Part shown: in pieces, positions 46,801-56,225 of the stretch | Numbering within the stretch: position 1 is the first letter of the stretch | How the letters are laid out: each line of letters begins with the position of its first letter | From: Eudorina sp. 2006-703-Eu-15 | Taxonomy: Eukaryota; Chlorophyta; Chlorophyceae; Chlamydomonadales; Volvocaceae | Direction of reading: 5' to 3' | DNA length: 64,000 bases | NCBI GenBank assembly: GCA_003117195.1 | Contig: BDSI01000008.1 | Coordinates: 1,801,747 to 1,865,746 of the forward strand | Made by a program: the position numbers and the translations under genes | Notes under the pieces: model-generated | What the model was told of the DNA's origin: nothing | Database searches by the model: none | What the model saw: the letters and a program-made list of their open reading frames with translations, nothing else

Positions 46801-48290
46801 AGCACCACCCAAACCTCGCAGCCCAACCTGCGGATGGATCTGCACCACGTCGGGATCCGCTCCTGGACCCAGCTGCTGCAGCACCCGTGCCACCACCTCC
46901 TGGGGGCAGCGAGGTGGGTGTGGGGTTTAAGAAGAAACAGCCCAGACACACCCAGCCCGGCGACAAATACTGGGTGTGGGGGAGCCGGCGGGAGTGGCGC
47001 GTGCAGGGCGAGGAGGTGCAGAGGGGCTGCGGCTGCGCGCCCGGTGCGAAGAAGTGACAACCCAGATGGGTGCCGAGCACTTTCGGGAAAATGCGCAGGC
47101 GGGCAGGCAGGCGGGCAGGCAGGCAGGCAGGCAGGCAGGCGAAGGCAGGCAGGCAGGCGAAGGCAGGCAGGCGAAGGCAGGCAGGGCAACTCGAGCCTTC
47201 CTCAGTTTTGGTGCGGCCCGGTGATGGAAGCAGCCCGTCCGTTTCGCTTCAGGATGGCCGCCCTTCAGCCGTCTCCTCTCATAGCTCCCTACGCCCCAGT
47301 GTCACCGAACTACAGTACCTTCGCCCCCACGTCCCCAAGCTTCCCAGGCAAAGCGAAGCCGTCAACCCTCGCCTTGGGTCCCAATTGGTCCCCCACCGCA
47401 CATTACGACTACCATATGTTAACTGGCCGGGCCACTGGCATGCACTGCGTCCCCGGCCCCCTCGGCCTCGGGGTCGGGCTCCAGCTTTCCCCGGGTCGCG
47501 CCCGCGGCCGCCGTGAGCCGGGGCTGGCTGCCCCACCTGCGGACTGGTCTTCAGCGCGTTGACCCGCAGGCAGGTGGTGCGGGGCGGCCGGCTCAGGGCC
47601 GCGGCGGTGCGGTCAAAGCGCGCATCACCCAGGGCGCCTCGCAGGTACGCCTCCACCTGCGGAACAGGAGAGGCCGGAGGCCGGAAGGAGGGGCCCACAA
47701 GTGTAGAATGTTTGCGGCTGTGTGGAATGAAGCAGATGTGGCGTTTGGGCGCGCTGTGGCGCTCAGGCGAAACGCACCAGTTGGGCGGGAGACGTCGCCG
47801 TGGGCAGGACGGGTGAATGGGTGAATGGGTGAATGACATACTGGCTTGGCTTATGCGTATTCATAATCCGTTGGAACATCTACTCATTCACCGATACTGG
47901 ACACCGAGCATTGTTGGGTACAACAGCGACTACACATTGTGAATAGGGGTACATCCTTGTGGCAGGGACCGGTGCATCTTTTCGAGACACATGCACCATG
48001 CGCAATGACGGCATGTCGTGTTTTTTTATCACCGTACCAGGGCGACAGGTGCCCTCCTGCGTATCCAAGCTCAACGGAGGCATTGTGTGCCCCCGAAAGG
48101 AGATAGGACGAGAGCGCGCCGCACTGGCGATTCGGCTCAAGCGGACGCTGGGTTCGCTGACAACCGTCATGCACGAGGGTGTTGCAGGAAACCGGACGAC
48201 CATTTGAGATGCCCCTACCTCAGGGTCCCAGGTAACTATCGGTGCAAATGTCTTTCCGGACACATTCATAATGTCACCGACAGCTTGCAT
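39759..48290 (-). CDS. NSUN6: NSUN6-type RNA (cytosine-5) methyltransferase with PUA domain
   Basis: An SAM-dependent m5C RNA methyltransferase; animal NSUN6 modifies tRNA (C72 of Cys and Thr tRNAs) and some mRNAs. Eleven exons on the minus strand: 48290-48219, 47656-47537, 46899-46828, 46270-46210, 45681-45534, 44788-44275, 43801-43729, 42918-42761, 41972-41504, 41043-40816, 40180-39759; all phases agree, giving 778 residues. N-terminal VEAYLRGALG and TTCLRVNAL; PUA domain across exons 4-7 (VVSRKAGEAVLRGAPVFVPG, ARGDLVAVSV, GVALELVKPVFRVPP). Methyltransferase motif I is VLDMCAAPGGKTT. Both catalytic cysteines are present, in VLLDAPCSALG and VYSTCTINPGENEA. The end QRFDPSDP...DTIGFFVAKFLKV is typical of NSUN6. 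Exons 6, 9 and 11 carry Ala/Gly/Pro-rich insertions, which explain the length against ~470 residues in human. The exon 10 donor is taken at CCGG/GTGGGT because it restores NPGENEA. The short first exon (PIVTWDPE) is the least certain. Confidence 0.93.
41104..41140 (+). repeat. dispersed intronic repeat 1, copy in NSUN6 intron 9
   Basis: Carries the core AGGAAATTGGTAGACATAT almost exactly, followed by the CCGTGCTGCG end shared with other copies. Confidence 0.75.
42671..42761. repeat. tandem duplication of the exon 8 donor context
   Basis: About 29 bases containing TGCCCGGCCGCGGACGCACC occur at 42671-42700 and again at 42733-42761. The second copy holds the functional exon 8 donor, so the first is a ready-made decoy donor inside the intron. 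Confidence 0.75.
44176..44225 (-). repeat. dispersed intronic repeat 1, inverted copy
   Basis: In NSUN6 intron 6, the core appears in reverse as AATATGTCTGCCAATTTCCT, preceded by GCTCTGGCAGCAGCGC, the reverse of the right-hand end of other copies. Confidence 0.75.
44931..45040 (+). repeat. dispersed intronic repeat 1, fullest copy
   Basis: In NSUN6 intron 5, GTACAGGAAATTGGTAGACA then TATTGGAACTGAGCTGCGG, and after an insertion-like stretch GCTGCTGCCAGAGCCGATCG. Confidence 0.75.
45340..45482 (+). repeat. CCGCTGCCCC tandem repeat
   Basis: About ten copies of a ~15-base unit (CCCGCTGCCCCACTC with variants) in NSUN6 intron 5, close to the exon 5 donor at 45533. Confidence 0.85.
46315..46350 (+). 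repeat. dispersed intronic repeat 1, copy in NSUN6 intron 3
   Basis: GTACAGGAATTTGGTAGACA followed by GATTGAAGCCGCG. Confidence 0.7.
47094..47188 (+). repeat. (GGCA)n microsatellite
   Basis: About twenty GGCA units interrupted by GAAGGCA, in NSUN6 intron 2. Confidence 0.9.
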
Positions 48291-48606
48291 AGCTTGTCCG
48301 GCTTTTCCTCAGCGGCGGCGCAGGATGTACGCCATGCGCTTTGAAAACAGCTGCAGGTGTGCCGCTGACAGCAGTTGCCGGGGTCTCAGAAAGGGGTGTG
48401 GCCTCGTTGAAGTGAGGAAAAAAGTAGGAACCTAGTCATCCTGTACGGCAAGCTCCTCTGCCAGGGTCTTGAACTTTGACGACGACCGACTCATATTATC
48501 AAATAGCTGTCAATATAATGAAGGAAATGTCTTTGTAGTTAGTACAGCAACCTGAGTCTGAGTAGTTGGTCGACCAAAGCATAATTTTACTGCTACCCCA
48601 ACAACC
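48291..48606. promoter_or_regulatory. divergent promoter, NSUN6-like (-) / tetraspan gene (+)
   Basis: The two start codons are 316 bases apart on opposite strands. The region is AT-richer than the flanking exons. No defined element was recognised. Confidence 0.45.
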
Positions 48607-51500
48607 ATGCCGTGCCCTTTCGGGTTTACAGCCGATGATGAAGATGGCGACGATGAGGTTACCAGCGAGGAGGGGGACCAGTCTGACGACAGAGAGGAAG
48701 GGGCCAAAGACTCTGGAGATGAACCCGAGCGCCCACGACCTGCTCCCGTCAAGAAGAAGGAAATACCCAACGGTGCAACCGGGAAAAAACAAAAAAAGAA
48801 GGTTTGTAATGGGTGGCGTGGACTTTCTGGACAGGCGGAACGTTTACGGAGTAAGCCTGCCCCATACCGTTTTCCAGGTGAATATTGAGGAAATGACGTT
48901 CGACTTTGAGAAGGATCCCGTATCATGGTTTTATCAGGTGCGGGGCTTACGGTTATGCTGCTCTGCTGTTTTGTTGGTTTGGCATGTGTTGTGCGTACTG
49001 ACCGGGTTCTCAGCAATGCAACAGAATCAAATCAAAAGCGAGGCGGAATTCGCAAAGAAGAAGGAGGCGCTTCGGGCGGAGGCGCGAAGGCGGTAAGAAT
49101 TGTTCTGTATTGCACTTGTGGGTAGCACAAGCATCCAGCTTGAGCGATGAAGAAACTGCTTGTTGCCCCAATTGTATTCAGATTGGATCAAATTATGTCC
49201 AAAAATAACAAGAGCGTGGACTGGCCATCCGACTCGGACCTCGACGAGCTGTCCATCCGCAGCTCGGAGCTGTCCGAGCTTGACAGCGATGTGGACTCGT
49301 TGGGATCCATTATCAGGTTGGTTGCCAGATGGCTTTCCTCAATGGCAAAGCCGATCCCATGCAACCATGTTATCGCCGTGGCCCGCGGGTCATTGAGCAA
49401 GTTCTTGTCTGCTGCAATCCTACCTCATGAATTCGGTGAAACTGCCTAAAGAATACGATGAAATGCTGATGTGGGTTTCGTGCTCCACTGGATAATGCGG
49501 CCTATTTCGTTGTCCCCTACAGCTGCGCGAATTCGTGGATCGAGGACGCACGTTACGCAACGCCTGCAGAGAAGACCCTGTCGTGCGTGTCATATCTGGC
49601 CCTGGTGAGATATGAGCGCCGAGCTGTTCATGGATTAGGGGGCATATGCGATTGTTACGGCAATAAGTCTCGCGGCATGTATTCCAGTGCGCATAGGATT
49701 TCCTCCGTCGACATCGAACAGGGAACCTTGCAAGGCGAACTGCTTATTAGAGGCATAGTAAAGCTTGCGGAACAGCCTATCGTTACGGCAGGCGTAGCCG
49801 CGACCACCTGGAGACCAGTCAGCAGTATACTGTAAGACGGGAGATGCGCCGCATTTTGCCCCGGCATGCCCCGAGTGGCTCGGGGACACAGCAATATACT
49901 GCCTTTCATACCTGTGACAGCTCTTCGTAGTGGCCACGACAGGGCACGTTTCCCATAGGGTCGGGATATTTTCTTTGGTTGGGTAATGGCATTATCGCTG
50001 TCAGCTGGAAGGTATGAGCCGGATAATTGGGCCGAGGCCGACAGTGCGGCGGTGACTTCCTCGCGGCCTGTGCCCCCGGGGGTTGCCTGTGAAGCGTACT
50101 GGTAACCCCGTACCGTCTGACATATGCGGTTTCGTGCAGGCGGCCATCGGGTTCAGCCTCTACCTGACCATGCAAGCGGTGAACTCGACCCGCAAGGTGC
50201 GAGTGCCCAACAGGGACAACAGGGGAATCCCCCATGGTTATTGGGTTTGCGACGAGGCACGGTGCGGGTCTCCGGGATGAACGACGCCGCACAGACGCGC
50301 GTGAGGGCCTGTAGGCCGGTAGGCTGGGAATGCAGTTATATGTGTCTCCCAAGATCAAGATCGCTGCAGAGGACATATGAAACCATGACGTGTGTAGGTC
50401 CATCGACGTCCCATGTCGGTCCATCGACTCTCCCTCATACGATGGCGAGCTTAATACGCGCGACACCCCGGACGTTCACCTGAGGTTCTCAACGCGCGGT
50501 GGTACTGTGTTCGCACAGGTCATGGGCGTGCTGTCCAACGGCGTTTGGCCGAACGCGGCGTTCCTGTGCGCGGCGTTGCTGGGCGGCAGCTTCATCGGCA
50601 CACTGCTGGCGACCCGCTACCGCTCACGGCGCATCCTGCTCATCAGCCAGGCGGCTATGTTGGCGCTGTACTCTGGCTTCCTGGTCATTCTGTGCGGTGT
50701 CGTGCTGCAGCCCACTGCTGTGGACGCCAAGGTAGGCCGCCCCAGCAAGCGAACCAGCATGAGGCGGTGGCAGTAGCCTGGGAAATCCCAGTTTTGCAAC
50801 TTCGTAGCTGCGAGGCGCATATGTCTTGTCTTGTCACCCTCCAGAGAACGCTGCGGAAAAAGGCGACGATGCCCATGCTCAAAATGCGATGTATTCACAT
50901 CTAGTAGGTTTGCATTTCGAGGGAGGAAATCTCATTTGGGCTTGCCGTCCGAGGAAGCCTGGAGGCCGGACATTGCCGGTCTCTGCTGTTGCGTGCTGAC
51001 GGACGAGCAATGAGCGCAAATGTTTACGTTGCCCTTGCTTTCGTGGCGGCGCCTGCGGTACACAGCTCCGTGACGTGGCGTGCGTCAAGTACGGCAAGTC
51101 GGATCAGGGCTCCCGGCTGTGCAAGATGCTGCCCGGCATCGAGCGTGAGCTGGCGGACCAGATGTACCACCTGGCCTGGGCGGGCGGCGTCGCGGCTACG
51201 TGCGCGCTGTCCTGCCTCATCTGCAGCATCTGGTACTTGCACGAGCTGGCCTACATCGAGAAGAAGGCCATCAAGCACAAGCGCCGCCACAAACGCCGGA
51301 AGCACTCGATTCCGTGGGACAAGATCAAGATCGTGGGGCCAGTGACCAAGTGCGGCGCCGGCGGTGGCGGCGGCGCCGCGACTGCCGGCAAGTGCCCTAT
51401 CGCGCACGGCGGCGGCGCCGGCGGCGGCACGGCGGCGCCGTCCAAGTGCCCGATGGCTGGCATCGTGGCTAAACCCGCGGCCGCAAAGAAGAATGAGTGA
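48607..51500 (+). CDS. unrecognised four-span membrane protein with CP motifs at both ends
   Basis: Eight exons: 48607-48801, 48878-48937, 49025-49092, 49182-49316, 49523-49604, 50140-50196, 50519-50731, 51066-51500; 414 residues with phase kept. It starts MPCPFGFTADDEDGDDE, an acidic and then Lys-rich segment (~1-65). A mixed region follows with a Ser/Asp/Glu stretch (SDSDLDELSIRSSELSELD). Four hydrophobic spans: ~172-194, ~211-230, ~238-263 and ~305-327. Between spans 3 and 4 is a loop with two cysteines (ACVKYGKSDQGSRLCK). After span 4 comes a strongly basic stretch (KHKRRHKRRK), then a Gly/Ala-rich tail with GKCPIAHGG and SKCPMAGI. CP dipeptides in this context resemble heme-regulatory motifs, but that is only a resemblance. 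No family recognised; probably an algal-specific membrane protein with both ends cytosolic. Confidence 0.82.
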
Positions 51501-52195
51501 GCTGACCTAAGCAGAAACTCTCGCCTGGGCAAGTGGGTGGGTAGAGGTTACGTGAACCCACGCCGCTGATGCCGCGGACATTGCACTTGCAACGTACCGT
51601 TGTCGCCTGTTGGGACCAGCTATGACATGATGTTACATGGTAGTTACACGGACTCATGTGGGATGTGGACTGGCGCGTCCGTTGTGGAGCGGGCGTGACC
51701 TAACGTGGATTCTGCGCAGGCTAGCGAGGGCGGGGTTTGCGGCTCAGCGGGCTAGGCTTTCCCGAACCCAACGAACCCAGAATGTGGCCCTGGGTGCATG
51801 CAAACGGTTCGCTGGGGCGCCTGGTCACGTGGGGATCTACTGGAACCAACGGGGCCGCCTGGCGTTGTCCATTCACGAACTAGGGATGGAAGCATGCAAA
51901 TGGCATAACGCATGGGCGGCACGCTCACTGGCATGCGGGTGTGCTGCTCGGCGGACGGCATGACGTGAAACAACGCGAGTCAACGCGGGAAATTATGAGC
52001 TCCTGTCTCAGGGGCAGGGTCGGGGAGAAGAGACGTCTTTGCCGCCATTCCCTGGTCGACATTAGCATCCATTAGAGTTGCTGCCAGTGCTCGAAGCGGC
52101 ATTAGTGCAAAGAAGGGCGAAGGGCATGAAAACGTTGCGGGCCGGCGGCGCGCCCCGCGCAAACGCGATGGGATTGCCAATAAGAGCCGCGCCAA
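51501..52195. other. intergenic / 3' UTR of the tetraspan gene
   Basis: No gene seen. No plus-strand TGTAA was found close after the stop. Confidence 0.4.
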
Positions 52196-54557
52196 GTGGC
52201 CGCCTTCACTGGAGATGGCCCGGGGTCTGTCGTCACGGGTACCGTACTTACGGCAGCGGAGCTGGCAGCTTATGCGGACTGTCCTGGCGGTTCGCTCCCA
52301 GGGCTGACCATTTCCTCCACCGCGGACGTCTGGACGTGTGTATATTCCCGCCGACCGTCGGGCTTGGGCGTCGATGCACGCATCCGTTATGAACTTACGA
52401 TCAGAGCCGGGTCTCGACAGCGTGTTACCTGTGTGCTTGTTAATACTCATGTGTTCTTGTCACTGACATGAGCTTGCTGTCCTAGCGTCCCAGCAAGAGG
52501 TTGACCTTTTGACGCAGGTAATCTTTTTTCCTTTACTTCACCGAGCGCGTGCGTCTGTTCGGTGGGAATGCTTTGGGGAGTTGCAGATGATCCCCGGGGT
52601 CCGCTGCATCCTTTACTGTGTGAACATCCAAGCGACAGACGGCTGGCCCGCAGGGTTCCGTTATGCAACCCTGGGCTCCACCTAGGGACCTACCCAGATT
52701 GTCGGGTGGGAGCGTGGGCGGCTTGATTGAATGTTCACTTAATGTATTTCGGCTGTGGGCCAAGGGCCTTTCGCGGTCTCTGCCTACGGCAGTGCGTGCA
52801 TGCATGCTGTGGCCAGGCACCGCGGATGGGGTGCATGCCCTGTATATGTTAAAGCGGACATGAGTGACTGCACCAGCGTGGGCGGCACAAGCAAAGGATG
52901 AAGTATTTATGTCGCTGGGGACCGATCAGGTCGGTGTATGGCGTGCGACCTCACCGGGGTGCAAGGGCGCAACGTCCGTTTCGTGGTGAACTGCGTGCGT
53001 TGTTTATCAATGTCGCACTGTGCCGTAAGCAGCATATGCATACGATGCTTCCACGCATCCAAGGGCCGTGGAATGCACCAGGATGGATGCGTTCGGGCTG
53101 CGTGCGTGGATACAGTCGGCCGCACAGCGGGGGAAATCGCGGAGGGGCTGGTTGCCGAATACTGGGCATTGCGTGCGCCATTCGATCGTGTAACGCGTAT
53201 CGAACGGTACCTCTCGTTGCGCTGGCGGTTGAGCTCTTTTGGTACGCAGGAGATCTCGTCGAGGAATTAGCGAGCAACGCGCGCACGAGCACTACAGGAT
53301 AAAGATCTGGACAAGACCTAAGACAAGACAGGCAGGCAATTCGGTGGACAAGCAGATAAAGAGGCCAATTTCGTTCTTGACATTGCTCATGCATGACCCA
53401 GCTGCGAGATGCATCACTGCCATTCACGAGTGTCAAGTTAACGCGAGGGTACACCTTCCGATGTACGGGCCCCTGCCCCGACCCGCCCAACGGTTTCTCA
53501 AGAGTGAAGCGCACACCTGCGCAAGACGCCGAAACACCTTTCGCCGTTTCGCATTTGCTGCAAATCAGGACAGTGCTGTTATTGAGACATGGTAAGTGGT
53601 CCCCTGCGCTGTGAGGCCCGTGGGTGTTTCGTGCATGTAGCTGGCTGGCTAGCTGTGCACCATCGACAACCCGTTGGCGGCAAGGTTGGACCAGGCCCCA
53701 GGTCCACAGGTCGTGCTGCCAGGGTGCTGCGGGCACGGTGTTCATCATTGATCGTGGGGCTGGGGGCAGCGGCTACCCGCGCTCACTTTTTCATTGAGGT
53801 GGGTATGCGCTGGTGTCGCCCTGGAGGGAGGGTACGGTATGTGTGGTCACCTTCCTAGCATTAGTTCGTCCTTGACTGAACCACATTCGCATCGCGAGCA
53901 TACTCTCATCATGGCCCGGGTCAAGTGGCTAGCCCCGCTACCAGGACGGTTGACAGCCAGCGGCCAGCAGCCAAGACCGAATCGGATCAGCTTGGTGAGC
54001 ATACTCCGCGGAATGAAGGTGCAGAGGTGTGGTTGGTACCTAAGCCCATACAATCCTTGTGACACATCCGACACCCGCAATCGGCGCCAGCTGGCACTAC
54101 GGCCACACATTGGACCCTACCTGCCACACGCGTGGGGGCGCTGTATTTGTCGTACATTAATACCGACTGGAATATGCCGCCACCAGACACGGACGAGTGG
54201 TAGCAATCCGGGCTCCCGGGGGGTGTCGGGTACGTGCGTTGAGCTGAGCCGGTATGTGCTGCGAGGCCCTGGTTAAAATCGCGGTGGCGGCGCACACCAA
54301 AACCAGCAACATACGCATCTGGCTTGCCCTCTCCCCCACCCTTCATCTGCTGTAATCCCGGATGGCTGTCGCGCTCGTCAACAGGCTTATGTCTCGCAGT
54401 CCGCGATCAGAAACGACCCACGTCGTTACGCACGTGCCTTCACGAACTGGTACGACACACAACGCCAGGGTCCACCACAAATCCAATTGATGCGCCCCCC
54501 GCCCTTGCCAGCCTGAACTGCGAAGTCTTGGACCAGGACACCCCGTCCGCCGACCTT
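52196..54557 (+). CDS. candidate exons of an unrecognised plus-strand gene
   Basis: Several intervals look like exons but were not joined into one model. 52196 to about 52420 reads VTGTVLTAAELAAYADCPG and VDARIRYELTIRAGSRQR. 52486-52517 is a mini-exon with acceptor CCTAG and donor GTAATC, reading SQQEVDLLTQ. 53402-53591 has a good acceptor (GCATGACCCAG) and strong donor (GTAAGT), reading LTRGYTFRCTGPCPDPPNGF. 54512-54557 has acceptor CTTGCCAG and donor GTAAGT, reading LNCEVLDQDTPSADL. The paired cysteines suggest a secreted or extracellular protein. No family recognised. Confidence 0.3.
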
Positions 54558-55637
54558 GTAAGTGGAGAGTTGTCAGACAGGCCGTTCCTCCTTGACCAAC
54601 CTGGCCATGCAGATGCTTGTCAGTAACTGCATCATGTCCAGTACCCGTGCGGACCATGGTTCCCTAATCGGTCCTGCCACGACGGACGCCGCCGCCCCGG
54701 TCCCGGAACGCACATATGTCCATGTATCATCATCGCTGGCACCGTGTCCCGCCTGTGGCCGTGGTTGGTTGGATCACTCAAATCGCACACAGTGGGGACA
54801 GGATCGCACCAAAGGGCTCTGTTTCAATTCAGATCTCCGATCTCAAATCTCAACGGAACACCAACGAGGACAGGAAGGTCCTCCACAACTGCGGACGGCG
54901 GTTTTCATCCGCACCTCGTATCACCCCCTCCTCGTGCGGTCACCTGTCGCACGAACCCACCACCGTCGCCCTGCTGGTTCGACCGGAGCCCCCGCTGGCA
55001 AGGCACCTGAGCAGCCCAGACTGTCGATACCCGTCGATACCTTAACCCGCCCCCGCTGGAGAAGTGACCCCGCCTTGATGGGGGTGGTGGTTCGCTAATA
55101 GGGGCGCCCTGGTGGCTAACTCCCCCTGAGCGGGCTTTATCCCTTGCCATGGTTGGTTCTCAGGAACGGGGTGGTTCCCTGGTAGTGTGGACCCGGGGAG
55201 TGTTTCGGTGCACTTGGGGAGCCTGTCCGGAGCGCCACGGTGGCGTTAGTCCATTTAGGCAGTGTATGGTAAGGAAGCCTCGGCTGTCGCCGGGGCTGTC
55301 ACCGATGACCCGCGGGGTCCGCTGTAACATCCTAATAATAAAACCCATACCTATTGCGTGCGTAGGGTACCTACACGCCCGGCAGGACGGGTGCTTTTGC
55401 TGACAGCTTGATGAGGCGACAGAACCGGCGGCGCACAAACCAGGGCTTTGTGCTTGCGCGCCTTGGCAGCGAGCGCTGATGGTCGTGGATGAAGGGAGGT
55501 GTCGTCTGCAAACGTGTGGTCGGCTGGCGGTGGCGCATTTCGGTCACGTGTGGTAGGGGTCACATCCGCGTCGGGCTATCAGGAGGGGGGCGCCACTGGT
55601 GGGTGTCCCCCGCAGAGCCCGCAGATGACGGGTGCCC

Positions 55638-55710
55638 CTGCTGTGCTCGTGCTGTGCCCGTGCTGTGCCCGTGCTGTGCCCGTGCTGTGCCCGTGCTGTG
55701 CTGTGCTGTC
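55638..55710 (+). repeat. CCGTGCTGTGC tandem repeat
   Basis: About six copies of an 11-base unit, fading into CTGTG at the right end. Confidence 0.9.
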
Positions 55711-55753
55711 CAGTTCTGGTTGGGGGAGCAGCAGCTGCAGCTGCGATTGCAGC

Positions 55754-55776
55754 TACGGAGTTAATCAAACTCCGTA
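55754..55776. repeat. short perfect hairpin
   Basis: TACGGAGTT and AACTCCGTA pair around a short AATCA-type loop, about 35 bases from the TGTAA used by the TypA gene. Confidence 0.7.
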
Positions 55777-55808
55777 ACAGGTAACAGGGGAGGCAGCATG
55801 TGACCGCA

Positions 55809-55813
55809 TTACA
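55809..55813 (-). terminator. TGTAA poly(A) signal of the TypA gene
   Basis: TTACA on plus reads TGTAA on minus, about 415 bases after the TypA stop at 56226. Confidence 0.5.
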
Positions 55814-56037
55814 GCAGTCGATGCCGCGCACCGCTCCCCTCCGGGCATCGTGCATGGCCGCCACGATGCTGACATGCGGCACCCGCACGCACCCGCCAAC
55901 GCCAGCACCTCCGTATGTTCAGATACGAGACCCTCCGTGAGTACTTACTTACCCAACGTTCTTTCAGGTATTCATCCCCAAGCGGCTTGGCTGTACCCGG
56001 ATTCCATCCTGATCATCGAGCGTATACCGAAGTGCAC

Positions 56038-56114
56038 GGTCTAACACAGACAGCTGTCCACGGCGGTACTCGGGTCCAAGGTCTAACACAGACAGCTGTC
56101 CACGACGGTACTCG
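56038..56114 (+). repeat. 42-base tandem repeat, two copies
   Basis: GGTCTAACACAGACAGCTGT and the following CCACGRCGGTACTCG occur at 56038-56072 and 56080-56114. The period is 42 bases; it lies in the TypA 3' UTR. Confidence 0.85.
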
Positions 56115-56225
56115 AAACCGCACGATCCTGGATTCAGCGACAGCGGCGCGACATCGCTTTGCGAGGTCCGCACCCCGCTGTGATGTTCGTAGGTGTTCAT
56201 TCCTTGTTCGATTCGTCGATTGAAA

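Larger units (their letters stand above)
54558..56225. other. intergenic region with small repeats
   Basis: No gene recognised. It contains the tandem repeat at 55638, a hairpin at 55754, the TGTAA for the TypA gene at 55809 and a 42-base tandem repeat at 56038. Confidence 0.45.

Noticed and set aside
52951..53748. A 265-codon minus-strand ORF
   Set aside because: It has skewed composition and no recognisable motif, and it lies opposite a better exon candidate with consensus splice sites at 53402-53591.
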